Of a stretch of DNA of 25,839 bases, positions 8,693-16,402 are shown one piece after another (the stretch's first letter is position 1; every line of letters starts with the position of its first letter). The notes under the pieces are model-generated. The model was not told the DNA's origin. It saw nothing but the letters and a program-made list of their open reading frames with translations, and did no database searches. Origin of the DNA: a virus. The stretch covers positions 1-25,839 of IMG/VR virus record IMGVR_UViG_3300021373_002079. One strand, given 5' to 3'. A program made the translations under genes and the position numbers.

Positions 8693-9748
8693 TTAGATTG
8701 CTTTGTTATTTATCATCTCAAGAAATACCGAACTTGCGTCATTGACTTTTCCGGACTTCTTGAGTCTGTCCATTTGAGAATTAAACTTTTTTGAATTAGT
8801 AGAAGGATCAACTTTAGTTTTATTGTTAGTACTTAAAACTCTAGGAGTCTTATTGACTTGTTTCTTTTTTAAATTTGACTGTTTCAATTTATGATATTGG
8901 AAAGCGTCGGCCAGTAATAATACTGATCGGTGATCTACAAGAAGACCTATTTCTTCATTTGTAAATCCTCGCTCTTTTGCAAAGTTAACTAAGTTTTGTC
9001 GATAAGTTTCTCCCTTATCCTTGTCTGCATATATCGGAAGTTTTTCAGCTAACTTTTGTCTTTCGTTAACTAGGTACTGATTATAGATTTGGTCTTGCTC
9101 TTGTTGTTTGATCAGATCAAGTTGTCGCTTTTCTTCAGATACTTGTCTTTTTTCATCATTTCTTTTATCAATTTGAGCTTTTTGCCTGACATATTCAGCG
9201 GGGTCTTCTTTATATAAGCGTTCTAAATCAACGTTTTGAGTATCAACTTGTGATAAAGTCTTTTCCAACTGTTCTAATTTTTGTCGGTATAATTCTCGTT
9301 GTTGCTTTGCCACTTCACCCTCTTGTAACACTTGGTTTCTCATCTGATCGAATTCTTTTCGCTCATCAGATAACTTTTGTGTTTTTTGGGTGTAATCTTT
9401 TTGTCTGAGTCTATCCTTCTTTAACTCCTCTAAGGTTATTTTCTCGCCTTCTAGTTCGATAAAATCCTCGGTAGTTTCAGTTGGTTCTTCTTCTAAAAGA
9501 TCAACTAGCTCTGCGTCTTCTCCGAGTTCATCAGTATTCTCTTGAGAATTGACTTCCTCTTTGCTGGACACTTCGCTCTCGATTTCATGATTCCTTGTGG
9601 CTTCTGGTTGACTTGATTGTTCTTGTAAACCGAGAAGGTTCTTCATGTCTTCGACTGCGTCTCGTTCGGACTTGTATTGTTTCTGTTCAACCGGTTTCTG
9701 TTCGACAGATTTATCGGTTGCAGAATCCATTACTGGTTGTTCTGCCAT
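8693..9748 (-). CDS. Capsid scaffolding protein (351 aa)
   Basis: Very acidic N-terminal half (SEVSSKEEVNSQENTDELGE, AELVDLLEEEPTETTEDF), a diagnostic short element EGEKITLEELKKDRLRQKDY around residues 95-120, then a long Gln/Lys/Glu coiled coil (KLSDERKEFDQMRNQVLQEG onwards) and a basic C-terminus (LKKKQVNKTPRVLSTNNKTK, ending MDRLKKSGKVNDASSVFLEM). The acidic arm, coiled coil and basic capsid-binding tail are the usual scaffold plan. It is immediately upstream of the capsid gene, separated by 19 bp that hold the capsid ribosome site. AGGAG precedes its own ATG. No protease domain is fused. Confidence 0.8.
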   Translation of the reverse strand: MAEQPVMDSATDKSVEQKPVEQKQYKSERDAVEDMKNLLGLQEQSSQPEATRNHEIESEVSSKEEVNSQENTDELGEDAELVDLLEEEPTETTEDFIELEGEKITLEELKKDRLRQKDYTQKTQKLSDERKEFDQMRNQVLQEGEVAKQQRELYRQKLEQLEKTLSQVDTQNVDLERLYKEDPAEYVRQKAQIDKRNDEKRQVSEEKRQLDLIKQQEQDQIYNQYLVNERQKLAEKLPIYADKDKGETYRQNLVNFAKERGFTNEEIGLLVDHRSVLLLADAFQYHKLKQSNLKKKQVNKTPRVLSTNNKTKVDPSTNSKKFNSQMDRLKKSGKVNDASSVFLEMINNKAI

Positions 9749-9757
9749 TTATTGCTC

Positions 9758-10006
9758 CTATTTTTTTTCGGATTGCTTTTGTTTTGCCAACTTACCTGTC
9801 TCCATGACAGTTTGTAGTTGCATCAGTACAACTTCTAACATTCTTCTCATACGAAAAATATTTTCCCTTTGTTCTGAATTTTTATCGTCTGAGTTTAACC
9901 ATTCATTCATTAACTCAGTTCTAACTTTTTGGACAGCCTCTATAAATAAAGGCTCCTCTAAAATTTGTTTTGCTTTATTACCTCTAGAAATTTCTTGATC
10001 TGACAT
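9758..10006 (-). CDS. Unknown helical protein between scaffold and 336-aa gene (82 aa)
   Basis: Not recognised. Predicted all-helical and charged, with no cysteine or membrane span: KAKQILEEPLFIEAVQKVRT, then NEWLNSDDKNSEQRENIFRM and MRRMLEVVLMQLQTVMETGK. The C-terminus is Lys/Glu-rich. The heptad-like spacing suggests an oligomerising helix pair. Position next to the scaffold, and TAATG coupling to the upstream gene, suggest a capsid assembly accessory protein. Small proteins of similar look sit beside scaffold genes in many P22-like marine phages, but I cannot name a family. Confidence 0.55.
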   Translation of the reverse strand: MSDQEISRGNKAKQILEEPLFIEAVQKVRTELMNEWLNSDDKNSEQRENIFRMRRMLEVVLMQLQTVMETGKLAKQKQSEKK

Positions 10007-11016
10007 TATCTACCGCTTGTAAATCCAACACCCGGTTTAAATCTACTGTAACCAAAGTTTGTTTTGTTTCTCTCTATGTTCTTAGCAACATTAGATCTGT
10101 AAACATCATCGTTTCTTGATCTATTACCTTGTGAATCGACAGAAGTAATTGGTTGTGTACCGAGTAAGCTTCCAGTTAAGTCTTCAGCAATAGGAGATCC
10201 ACTTCTATCTTTATTTGAAGGTCTAGATGTTCCTGTAAGCGGGTCATAAACCATAGGAGCTGGGTTCATTACAGAGTCTATAGCTTCTGCATTTGTCATT
10301 GTCTGACCACCGTCAACGGTTGTCATGTTGTTTGCTACTGACTTATAATATTGATTTGGTGAATATATATTGTAGAGATCGTTTCCTAAACTTTGGCCAT
10401 AGCCTAAATCTGTATATGTTTGTAGCGCTTTATTGTATTGGTTTTCTCTTAAATACGGCATTCCAAACAATGTATCAATAGCTCCTAAGCCTACATTTAA
10501 GAAGGGATTAAGAACTCCTTCACCTAAGCGATTGGTGGTAGGATCAAATTTCAAAAAAGTACCTTCACCTAAACCTTGAGTTACATAGTCATCTAAAAAG
10601 TTTGATGCACCAAAAGGCTGAGTAAGGTCTTTTGACATTCTTAAATAATTTAATTCGTCTTTAGTGGGTTGGTCTTGATTGCCGTCGCTAGTATTTGCTT
10701 CATCTGTAGCTACCTCTGGTAACACACAAGCTTTTAGTACAGGATCATAAACTCTACCTTCTCCCGGGTACAACTGATCACAATTTGGAACTTCCGTTAA
10801 AGCTTCGTTTGCTCTTGTTTCATTAAAAGTATTTATAATTGAATTTGGAAATCTTGCAGAAGGATCAAGCTCTCCCGCTTGTTCTTGTATGGTTCTAGTA
10901 TCATAGATCGGGTTACGATACATACCCGCTGAGTTAATTGACGTTGGAGTATTTCTCTCAACTAATTTATTTTGTATAATCTCTTGGGCTATACTACTTT
11001 GCATAAAAGGGATCAT
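10006..11016 (-). CDS. Unknown structural-operon protein between portal and scaffold (336 aa)
   Basis: Not recognised. Mostly polar and Asn/Ser/Tyr-rich, with likely disordered ends. A Cys pair frames NCDQLYPGEGRVYDPVLKAC (about residues 78-97), resembling the small 'C...YP-G-YDP..-C' motif seen in some surface or disulphide-stabilised modules. A Pro/Gly-rich central section (GEGVLNPFLNVGLGAIDTLF) could form a short amphipathic or membrane-active helix. The C-terminus ends FGYSRFKPGVGFTSGR. TAATG overlaps at both ends tie it to the portal and the 82-aa gene. An internal virion or portal-associated role is a guess from place. Confidence 0.55.
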   Translation of the reverse strand: MIPFMQSSIAQEIIQNKLVERNTPTSINSAGMYRNPIYDTRTIQEQAGELDPSARFPNSIINTFNETRANEALTEVPNCDQLYPGEGRVYDPVLKACVLPEVATDEANTSDGNQDQPTKDELNYLRMSKDLTQPFGASNFLDDYVTQGLGEGTFLKFDPTTNRLGEGVLNPFLNVGLGAIDTLFGMPYLRENQYNKALQTYTDLGYGQSLGNDLYNIYSPNQYYKSVANNMTTVDGGQTMTNAEAIDSVMNPAPMVYDPLTGTSRPSNKDRSGSPIAEDLTGSLLGTQPITSVDSQGNRSRNDDVYRSNVAKNIERNKTNFGYSRFKPGVGFTSGR

Positions 11017-13061
11017 TATCTACCTTGCACCATGTTTTTCATTAATTTGTCTCTCTCTAAAGTTTCTTTTGCATCATCTTTAAGAATTTGATTTGCTAAT
11101 TTTTCTTTTTGCATTTGATCAAGATTTTCGTCTCTAATAATTTTAGTTGCGAGTTTTTGCTCTTCGAGACTCATCTTTTGTCTATTCATCTGAGCGTCTT
11201 GATTTAATTTTTGTGTTTTTAAACTTAGTTCTGCTTTGTCTTTTGCTTGACGCATAGCTAATTCTTGTTGTGCAAGTGTCAACGGATCTGGTTTTGGTTG
11301 TTTAGGCTTTGGTGGATTAGTAGCTGGGTTCTTGAAGAACTGATCAGCGTTTTTATACCCGGCATTTTCTAAATACTTGGATATTGTGTTATAAACATTT
11401 TGACTATCAACAATACCCATACCGCCTTTAGCTAAAATCTTTTCTTGGACATTTAATATTCTTGTTAAAACATCAAGTCTTTGATCTTGTGATCCTGTTC
11501 CTAGGCCAACAACGACAGTACAATTATATCGGTCGTTCCATTCTCTCGGATTGACACTAATAAACTTTCCTCGAAGTCTAATAATTCTTTCATGATCTTG
11601 ATGCGTACAGATTAAGGTTAATAAACCTTGAAACATTCTCTTAACACCGTCTGCAAAGTTTCTCGCAATCATTTCAATACGTTGTGTACCCGCATTCATT
11701 AACTGATTAGTGCTAGTTGCTGTCGTATGAGATTTATTAATAGCGTCTGGGTTTAATCCCATTTGTGTTCGTGATACACCAGAGCGAGCTTCTCTAATCT
11801 CATCAATTTTATTCATCACAGCAAGAGACTCGTTCATGATGTTTGGAGTTTGCAGTGGTCTTACAGCATCAGGACTTTTCACTCTGACAATTCCCCCTGG
11901 GCGAGACACTAGTAGGTCATCAATGTTTGCCATAGAGTCTTGAACAACAAGACGAGAATTGTTTTGTAAATAAGCGTTGTTTAAAATTTGTCTGAGTAAT
12001 GTGCTTTTTACTTGTTGGATATCACCAATTAAATCGTATTGAGATAAACCAAAAAACTTATGAGGCATCGGAAGAGCTACTGCCATAGAAAAAGGGATCT
12101 GTTCGATTTCTTCGTTTTCTAATAGCTGATATGTATTAAATCCATTACCACCCACAGTAACTTTTCTTAGCTCTGCTATACCGTCGTTATCAAAATCAGT
12201 TCTGAGATAACACTCAGTTACTAAAACTGTAGTCATTGAAGGATCAATGTTTTGATAATTAAAATCAGTAGTAGAGTCTTCGTAAGATTTTCTAGTTACC
12301 GCTTCGTCGTTGTAAACTTCTTCATCAGAAGGGGGAAGTTCTTCGACAGCTTCTCTATCAAAGCCCATATCAATAAGCTCTGATCGTGTTTTATAAACTC
12401 GTTGTGCAATAAAATTACAATCATCTAAGTTTGTAGCATTACGAGAGATCATCATATTTTCCGGGGGAACGTTTTCGATTGCCACTCTCCCGATTTCTTT
12501 TACTCGCTTAACTTCACAGTCATAGGTTTTGACTTGAGTCTTATCGTCAAACTTTTCTGTAAAGTCTATAATCTCTACTTCGTTATCTGCTAAGATTGAA
12601 TTGAACTCGTCTTCTGTAAGTCCAGAATAATTTTCTTTCTTTTGTTGCCTTGATGTCTTCCAATAATATTTTACAAAACCATTTTTAGAGATCAGGGCAT
12701 CTTTAAACATCGTATGTAAGATCTGATAACCATTGTTATCTTTATTAAAGATGTGATTAATATAATCAGTCGCTTGTTCGCAATACTCTACGTCTTCCGG
12801 TTGCTCAGGCTCAAAATGAACTATGGACTCACCTTGAGTAAAAATTCTCATCATAGAAGGCATAATAGTTTCTATGGTCTCTAAAAGATCTTGAGATACG
12901 ACTTGGCTCTGGCCTTCTTGTTCGTTACCAAGAGGCTCTCCAAGATAATACTTTAAACCTTCTTTTCTGTGTTCTGATAAATCTCCACCATAAAATCCTA
13001 ATGAGTTTGTGATCTCTTGTGATACGAGAGAGAGTAATTTGTCGTCTGTTAATTTTGCCAT
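11016..13061 (-). CDS. Portal protein, P22-like (681 aa)
   Basis: Length and order fit P22-type portals. The N-terminal helices (QEITNSLGFYGGDLSEHRKE, then EGLKYYLGEPLGNEQEGQSQ) and VVSQDLLETIETIMPSMMRI are the family's opening motif. The wing and stem regions follow (MPHKFFGLSQYDLIGDIQQV, then STLLRQILNNAYLQNNSRLV, DEIREARSGVSRTQMGLNPD). The C-terminal 100 residues are a Gln/Lys coiled coil (LAQQELAMRQAKDKAELSLK), a likely barrel extension as in P22. It forms the dodecameric DNA channel at one capsid vertex and receives DNA from TerL. It starts one base after the TerL stop (TAA-C-ATG). Confidence 0.88.
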   Translation of the reverse strand: MAKLTDDKLLSLVSQEITNSLGFYGGDLSEHRKEGLKYYLGEPLGNEQEGQSQVVSQDLLETIETIMPSMMRIFTQGESIVHFEPEQPEDVEYCEQATDYINHIFNKDNNGYQILHTMFKDALISKNGFVKYYWKTSRQQKKENYSGLTEDEFNSILADNEVEIIDFTEKFDDKTQVKTYDCEVKRVKEIGRVAIENVPPENMMISRNATNLDDCNFIAQRVYKTRSELIDMGFDREAVEELPPSDEEVYNDEAVTRKSYEDSTTDFNYQNIDPSMTTVLVTECYLRTDFDNDGIAELRKVTVGGNGFNTYQLLENEEIEQIPFSMAVALPMPHKFFGLSQYDLIGDIQQVKSTLLRQILNNAYLQNNSRLVVQDSMANIDDLLVSRPGGIVRVKSPDAVRPLQTPNIMNESLAVMNKIDEIREARSGVSRTQMGLNPDAINKSHTTATSTNQLMNAGTQRIEMIARNFADGVKRMFQGLLTLICTHQDHERIIRLRGKFISVNPREWNDRYNCTVVVGLGTGSQDQRLDVLTRILNVQEKILAKGGMGIVDSQNVYNTISKYLENAGYKNADQFFKNPATNPPKPKQPKPDPLTLAQQELAMRQAKDKAELSLKTQKLNQDAQMNRQKMSLEEQKLATKIIRDENLDQMQKEKLANQILKDDAKETLERDKLMKNMVQGR

Positions 13062-13062
13062 G

Positions 13063-14319
13063 TTATACGATTGCTAATTTGGGATATTCTATTTTGGAAC
13101 TCCATTGTTTACTTTCATTTAACCCAACACATAAATATCGAAAACTATCTGCGCTATGAGATGTCCAATTATGTTCAGGTCTATTTTTATTTTCTCCTTT
13201 ATCGTTCGTCGCCCAACGATATTGTCTTAATGCATCTAATCCTTGTTTTGTTTTTTCAAAATCAAACCAGCATCGACCCAAGGTCATTCTGACTTGGTTA
13301 ATACCGTCTTGAATAGAGAGTTTTGGTACAATAGAAACAGGCATACCCAAAGACTGAGCTACTTCAAATCTTGATTTACCCGTTCCTAGCTCCCGCACCT
13401 TAGCGTCATGTGGGAAATTGTGTACGTCATAAAGATAGCCTTTATCTTGAAGGACACTTGCGTAGTAATTTAAGCTCTCTCCAGAGTCTTCAAAATAATC
13501 TATTAAGTGTATTGAGGTTCCGACTTGCTGAACAAACCATATAGCGGTCTTGTCTTGCATACCCAGATCCCAAAAAGTAGAAACTTTGTATTTCGTGTCA
13601 TAAGGAACTTTTGTAATTCTTCCTTCTTCATCACACTTTTGTAATGATGCAGAATAAATAGATCCTATAGCTTGAGCATCAAAAGAACATTCATATTCAG
13701 CCTCAAACGTTTCCGGGGGCATAATTCTTTTCGCTTCTGCTAGTTCGTCATCATCTATAATTCCTGTTTCAGACGCTTTAAATATTTTGCCAAACCATTG
13801 ATCCTCTTGTTGCGAGATCTGATACATCTCAAACAAAGGAGAAGCAAATCCATTTGGAGTTCCTTGGAAGATAACTCGTCCACGCCTATCACTAGTAGCT
13901 GGTCGTATTATCTCTGAAAACATATTAGGCGGAAAGTTTTGATACTCGTCCAGAATGCATTCATCAATATAAATACCACGAAGACTATTAGGTCTTTCAC
14001 AACCTAGTAATTGTATTCTTGCTCCGTTAGGAAAATCTGCTCTTAGTTCTGTCTCATGATAATCCATGTTAGGAATTACCGAGGTATAGTGTTTTAAAAA
14101 GTCCCAAGCTATTCTTTTTGCTGAAGAATACGTCGGGGCTATATAAAAACAGCGAGGTCTTGGCAAAGGACACGTTAAAGCGGTCTTTATAAGCTCATTA
14201 ACGGCTAGTACGGTCTTACCAAAACGTCTATGACAGACTAAAACGTTAAATCTTTTTAAATTACTATGTATTTCTTTTTGTAATTTTCTTGGGGTATAAG
14301 GTATTTGTATTTTTCTCAT
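13063..14319 (-). CDS. terL: Terminase large subunit (418 aa)
   Basis: ATPase-nuclease motor that packages DNA. Visible motifs: adenine-binding Gln region QKEIHSNLKRFNV (14-26), Walker A CHRRFGKT (29-36), Walker B ILDEY with D124/E125, and coupling motif VIFQGTPNG. The nuclease domain starts at VSTFWDLGMQDKTA (first catalytic Asp) and continues with NFPHDAKVRELGTGKSR and the terminal WTSHSADSFRYL (last acidic residue). All core residues are present. At 418 aa it is compact; these 'Terminase_6'-type proteins are often 420-480 aa. Its start shares TAATG with a small upstream gene. The portal follows at one base. Confidence 0.9.
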   Translation of the reverse strand: MRKIQIPYTPRKLQKEIHSNLKRFNVLVCHRRFGKTVLAVNELIKTALTCPLPRPRCFYIAPTYSSAKRIAWDFLKHYTSVIPNMDYHETELRADFPNGARIQLLGCERPNSLRGIYIDECILDEYQNFPPNMFSEIIRPATSDRRGRVIFQGTPNGFASPLFEMYQISQQEDQWFGKIFKASETGIIDDDELAEAKRIMPPETFEAEYECSFDAQAIGSIYSASLQKCDEEGRITKVPYDTKYKVSTFWDLGMQDKTAIWFVQQVGTSIHLIDYFEDSGESLNYYASVLQDKGYLYDVHNFPHDAKVRELGTGKSRFEVAQSLGMPVSIVPKLSIQDGINQVRMTLGRCWFDFEKTKQGLDALRQYRWATNDKGENKNRPEHNWTSHSADSFRYLCVGLNESKQWSSKIEYPKLAIV

Positions 14320-14540
14320 TATTTAACATTTCTTTCCTTAACCCCCCTTAACTCATCTTGAGCATGTTTCTTTAAAATTCTTAAATTTCTAATTGATGTG
14401 TAGCGGTAAAGAGCTTTTAAGGCGCAATCACGGAATACACTATCATCCTCACCAACATCCATTTTTAGTTCAAAAAGAAGTTCATCATATTCAGAACTAA
14501 TTTTATTAATATCAGCTATTAATTTTTCTTTTGTTTTCAT
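14319..14540 (-). CDS. Small helical protein before TerL (73 aa)
   Basis: Not recognised. An ATG lies further up at 14555, but the ATG at 14540 has GAGG about 10 bases before it while the first has no ribosome site, so 14540 is preferred. Charged helical chain: EKLIADINKISSEYDELLFE, then FRDCALKALYRYTSIRNLRI, with a Lys-rich C-terminus. TAATG coupling to TerL suggests a packaging accessory. It could also be a second small DNA-binding partner for the terminase. Confidence 0.55.
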   Translation of the reverse strand: MKTKEKLIADINKISSEYDELLFELKMDVGEDDSVFRDCALKALYRYTSIRNLRILKKHAQDELRGVKERNVK

Positions 14541-14656
14541 AGTACTTAACCTCATAAATTTATTATCTATAGTTATGTGTATGAAAATTCAGTTTTTTTC
14601 CAAATTTTCTTACATAGTACTATGTGATTTTTTGCATTTTTTTTGCAAAAATCTTT
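14541..14656. promoter_or_regulatory. AT-rich gap with perfect 14-bp palindrome
   Basis: Non-coding gap within the otherwise tightly packed late operon. It holds ACATAGTACTATGT, a perfect palindrome at 14612-14625; a half copy (CATAGTAC) recurs near 14538, just at the start of the next gene. Beside it is an AT-rich hairpin-like stretch (TTTTTGCA then GCAAAAA, about 14628-14651). Together these look like an operator or promoter feeding the small gene, TerL and portal. No strong -35/-10 pair stands out on the minus strand. Confidence 0.45.
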
Positions 14657-14851
14657 TTATTCTTTTTTATCGCTAGATTGACCTAAATAATCATTTATTC
14701 TGGCCACTGTATTCCCCTTAACAACGCCTTTACCAGCTGTTTCAGGTAAAACAGTTCTTTCATTTAACATTTTTAACGCTTCACCTAAAAAGTCCATAGG
14801 AGCTTTTTTGGTCGTCGATTTTTTTTTGCCTGTTTTGGTCTTTTTTGTCAT
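14657..14851 (-). CDS. Small basic protein (64 aa)
   Basis: The ATG at 14851 follows GAGG at a good distance and is preferred over the upstream in-frame ATG at 14899. The N-terminus is Lys/Thr-rich (MTKKTKTGKKKSTTKKAPMD) and resembles a DNA- or RNA-binding tail; the rest (FLGEALKMLNERTVLPETAG, VARINDYLG) may be a short folded helix pair. It overlaps the end of the Cys-rich gene by 71 bp in another frame. Unknown family; a packaging or DNA-binding role is inferred from charge only. Confidence 0.5.
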   Translation of the reverse strand: MTKKTKTGKKKSTTKKAPMDFLGEALKMLNERTVLPETAGKGVVKGNTVARINDYLGQSSDKKE

Positions 14852-15101
14852 TTTTTGCCTCAAAATAGTGTTTACCACATAGAAAATAGTAACTCCCATG
14901 TGTTGTTTTTAATGCAAATGATCCCCATGACCCACATTTACAACAAACTTTATACTTCTGCTCTTCTTGTCTATTCCAATTAATGATTTGTATTCCGTTA
15001 TATGCCATAAAACTCGTAGTAAAATCTCTTCTGACTAGAAATTGGTTACAATGACATTGTCGCCGATGCCAAGGGGGTGCATACCATATATAGTATGCCA
15101 A
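14781..15101 (-). CDS. Cys-rich zinc-ribbon-like protein (106 aa)
   Basis: Holds metal-ligand groups: C16-x-C18, then C53-C54-x-C56-G and C75-x2-H78 (KVCCKCGSWGSF, YFLCGKHYF), consistent with one or two zinc knuckles. The first group exists only if translation starts at the TTG at 15101, which has GAGG just before it; an internal ATG at 15008 would keep only the later knuckle. The start region lies directly on a 16-bp palindrome (15081-15096). Small zinc-ribbon proteins near terminase genes are frequent in phages and may bind nucleic acid. Overlap with the next gene is long and makes the C-terminus less certain. Confidence 0.5.
   Translation of the reverse strand: MAYYIWYAPPWHRRQCHCNQFLVRRDFTTSFMAYNGIQIINWNRQEEQKYKVCCKCGSWGSFALKTTHGSYYFLCGKHYFEAKNDKKDQNRQKKIDDQKSSYGLFR
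15081..15096. promoter_or_regulatory. 16-bp palindrome, copy A
   Basis: ATACCATATATAGTAT: near-palindromic, with ATAC/GTAT ends. It matches the copy at 15198-15213 at 14 of 16 positions. It sits at the 5' end of the Cys-rich gene, next to its TTG start, where a bound protein could block transcription or initiation. The spacing between copies (117 bp) allows looping. Operator function is inferred. Confidence 0.5.
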
Positions 15102-15206
15102 AATAGCCTCAAAAATGCCTCAGAAAAACGGCTAAAAACCTATGTTTTTCAAGGGTAAAATTTGTTGCATAATCTACATTAGAGGAACAAAAAACACATA
15201 CTATAT
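15102..15206. promoter_or_regulatory. Short gap between twin palindromes; no gene seen
   Basis: No convincing gene. The stretch lies between the two palindromes and upstream (on the minus strand) of the Cys-rich gene. It contains TTGAAA (a -35-like hexamer) on the minus strand and short GAGGC direct repeats near 15106-15125, but no clear -10 follows. It is the likely site of a late sub-promoter. Confidence 0.35.
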
Positions 15207-15213
15207 TTAGTAT
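15198..15213. promoter_or_regulatory. 16-bp palindrome, copy B
   Basis: ATACTATATTTAGTAT, with perfect 6-bp arms ATACTA/TAGTAT around TATT. It overlaps the stop codon of the small membrane protein gene (15207-15209). Pairs with the similar copy at 15081. Likely operator by form; the binding protein is unknown. Confidence 0.5.
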
Positions 15214-15383
15214 CTGCCTATAAGGGATCTGACCACAGAAATTATTTTATTCGTAATCACATTCAAAAACTTTAATGTTTTCAATACTAATCTGTATAGC
15301 CAACCTATACACCATACCACTATTTCGATTAATTTCATTATATATTCATCAATTTTGGATAATATTTCACTTAATTTATTCAT
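15207..15383 (-). CDS. Small membrane protein after TerS (58 aa)
   Basis: The frame is open further upstream, but that part lies inside TerS; the ATG at 15383, 14 bases after the TerS stop, is the natural start. Amphipathic N-terminus (NKLSEILSKIDEYIMK), then one hydrophobic span (LIEIVVWCIGWLYRLVL) and a basic C-terminus (VVRSLIGRY). It could be a pinholin-like or superinfection-related inner-membrane protein, but nothing specific supports this. Its 3' end overlaps palindrome B. Confidence 0.5.
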   Translation of the reverse strand: MNKLSEILSKIDEYIMKLIEIVVWCIGWLYRLVLKTLKFLNVITNKIISVVRSLIGRY

Positions 15384-15396
15384 ATTTAATTCTTTA

Positions 15397-15870
15397 CTAC
15401 TTACCCCATTCAAAGAGTATCTTTTCTCCTGATGATGTTTGAATAGCCATACTAGCTTTTTCTTTGTCTGTACCATATTGAGAAGGAGCAGTCTTCCCGG
15501 CGAAGTACTGTACGTCTTTAACGTAGATCTCAAACAGTTTCATCTCTGGTAAGGTAAGCTTCTCTCCCCTCTCTACTTTGTCAAAGTATTGTTTAAACTT
15601 TTCTTTCTTCTCTTGTTGCTGATACTCAGTAGCCCATTCTCTTGCACTGTAGTATTCTCTCTTTAGATCTTTGTCTTTGTCTAGGTAATCAGTAAAGCCT
15701 GTGTAGCTTAGCTTGTTCTTTTTGATAGCTTCAATAACAGTTTTCCCGGACTGTATATCTTGCAATACTGCTTTCACTAAAGTGGAGCTGTACTTCTGCG
15801 GACGTCCTACTTTCTTAGTGGATTGTTTTATCTGTTTCGATGATGTCGTTTGTTTCGTAACCATGTTCAC
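15397..15870 (-). CDS. terS: Terminase small subunit (157 aa)
   Basis: Binds the packaging site and recruits TerL. N-terminal basic tail, then the family helix-turn-helix: KVGRPQKYSSTLVKAVLQDI, SGKTVIEAIKKNKLSYTGFT, a 'GRPxxY...G.s...a....-s..tf..yl' pattern typical of TerS. A long charged helix follows (YYSAREWATEYQQQEKKEKF) for oligomerisation, and the C-terminus (AGKTAPSQYGTDK) resembles the beta-barrel region. The GTG at 15870 or the ATG at 15864 could start it; neither has a strong ribosome site. It is separated from TerL by four small genes, an uncommon spacing. It overlaps the upstream 63-aa gene by about 50 bp. Confidence 0.75.
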   Translation of the reverse strand: MNMVTKQTTSSKQIKQSTKKVGRPQKYSSTLVKAVLQDIQSGKTVIEAIKKNKLSYTGFTDYLDKDKDLKREYYSAREWATEYQQQEKKEKFKQYFDKVERGEKLTLPEMKLFEIYVKDVQYFAGKTAPSQYGTDKEKASMAIQTSSGEKILFEWGK

Positions 15871-16006
15871 TTGCTATTAACTCTATAAAGGCTTTGGCTG
15901 TATTCTTATCTAAAAAAGGATTAATCTTAATTACTACTGAAAATGTTCCGTCGCTCTCTTCATATATGATAAACCGACTTGTATTCTGATAATCTTCTAA
16001 TTTCAT
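15815..16006 (-). CDS. Unknown small protein overlapping TerS (63 aa)
   Basis: Not recognised. Acidic chain (YQNTSRFIIYEESDGTFSVV, then IKINPFLDKNTAKAFIELIA) with a beta-beta-alpha look. It begins 15 bases after the stop of the 86-aa gene. Its last 50 bp lie in the TerS start region in a different frame, so one of the two overlapping ends could be shorter. Possibly coupled to TerS translation. A small DNA-mimic or regulator is conceivable from acidity but unproven. Confidence 0.45.
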   Translation of the reverse strand: MKLEDYQNTSRFIIYEESDGTFSVVIKINPFLDKNTAKAFIELIASEHGYETNDIIETDKTIH

Positions 16007-16021
16007 TACATATAACTCTAT

Positions 16022-16282
16022 TCAATTCGTCCGGCCTGTTCCTAAACTCCTCACGAAGTTTTTTTTTTCAGTAGCGAATTTATCTTTAAGCTTGATAACA
16101 TATCCTGGGCTAAGACCTACAGTCGTGCAAACAAATTGAAAATTAGGATTGTCTTCATTGAACCAAGCTACAGCTTGAGCTTTGACATAAGGATTATAAC
16201 CTTGGTCTCCGGACATACCTAAGGCGTCTCGCATGGCTTGGGATATTACTTCAATATAAAGCTGTGTTTCGGGTATATACAT
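16022..16282 (-). CDS. Small HTH-like protein (86 aa)
   Basis: Chain MYIPETQLYIEVISQAMRDA, then AVAWFNEDNPNFQFVCTTVG and LSPGYVIKLKDKF. The 'A..W......F..VC...GL.p..V' pattern is a recurring phage helix-turn-helix signature near terminase and regulator genes. It is the first gene after the 22-bp palindrome array, so it is the best candidate for control by it. GGAG and AAGGA precede the ATG at 16282. It could act as a transcription regulator; target unknown. Confidence 0.6.
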   Translation of the reverse strand: MYIPETQLYIEVISQAMRDALGMSGDQGYNPYVKAQAVAWFNEDNPNFQFVCTTVGLSPGYVIKLKDKFATEKKNFVRSLGTGRTN

Positions 16283-16402
16283 TCCTTAATCTCCATACCC
16301 AATTCATAGACACAATTCTCGACTATGTAGTTATAGTAACACATAAGTTCGGTTATAACGGTGAACGTTAAGTGAACAGTGCTGTAGAATGGTATTAATT
16401 TT
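16283..16402. promoter_or_regulatory. Leader between palindrome array and 86-aa gene
   Basis: No gene supported. Contains a direct repeat GTGAAC (about 16362 and 16373, 11 bp apart) and -10-like TATAAC/TATAAT-type hexamers on the minus strand. A minus-strand promoter for the 86-aa gene and TerS region is likely here, close to the palindrome array. A single open frame across the array (to 16464) is probably accidental. Confidence 0.4.
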
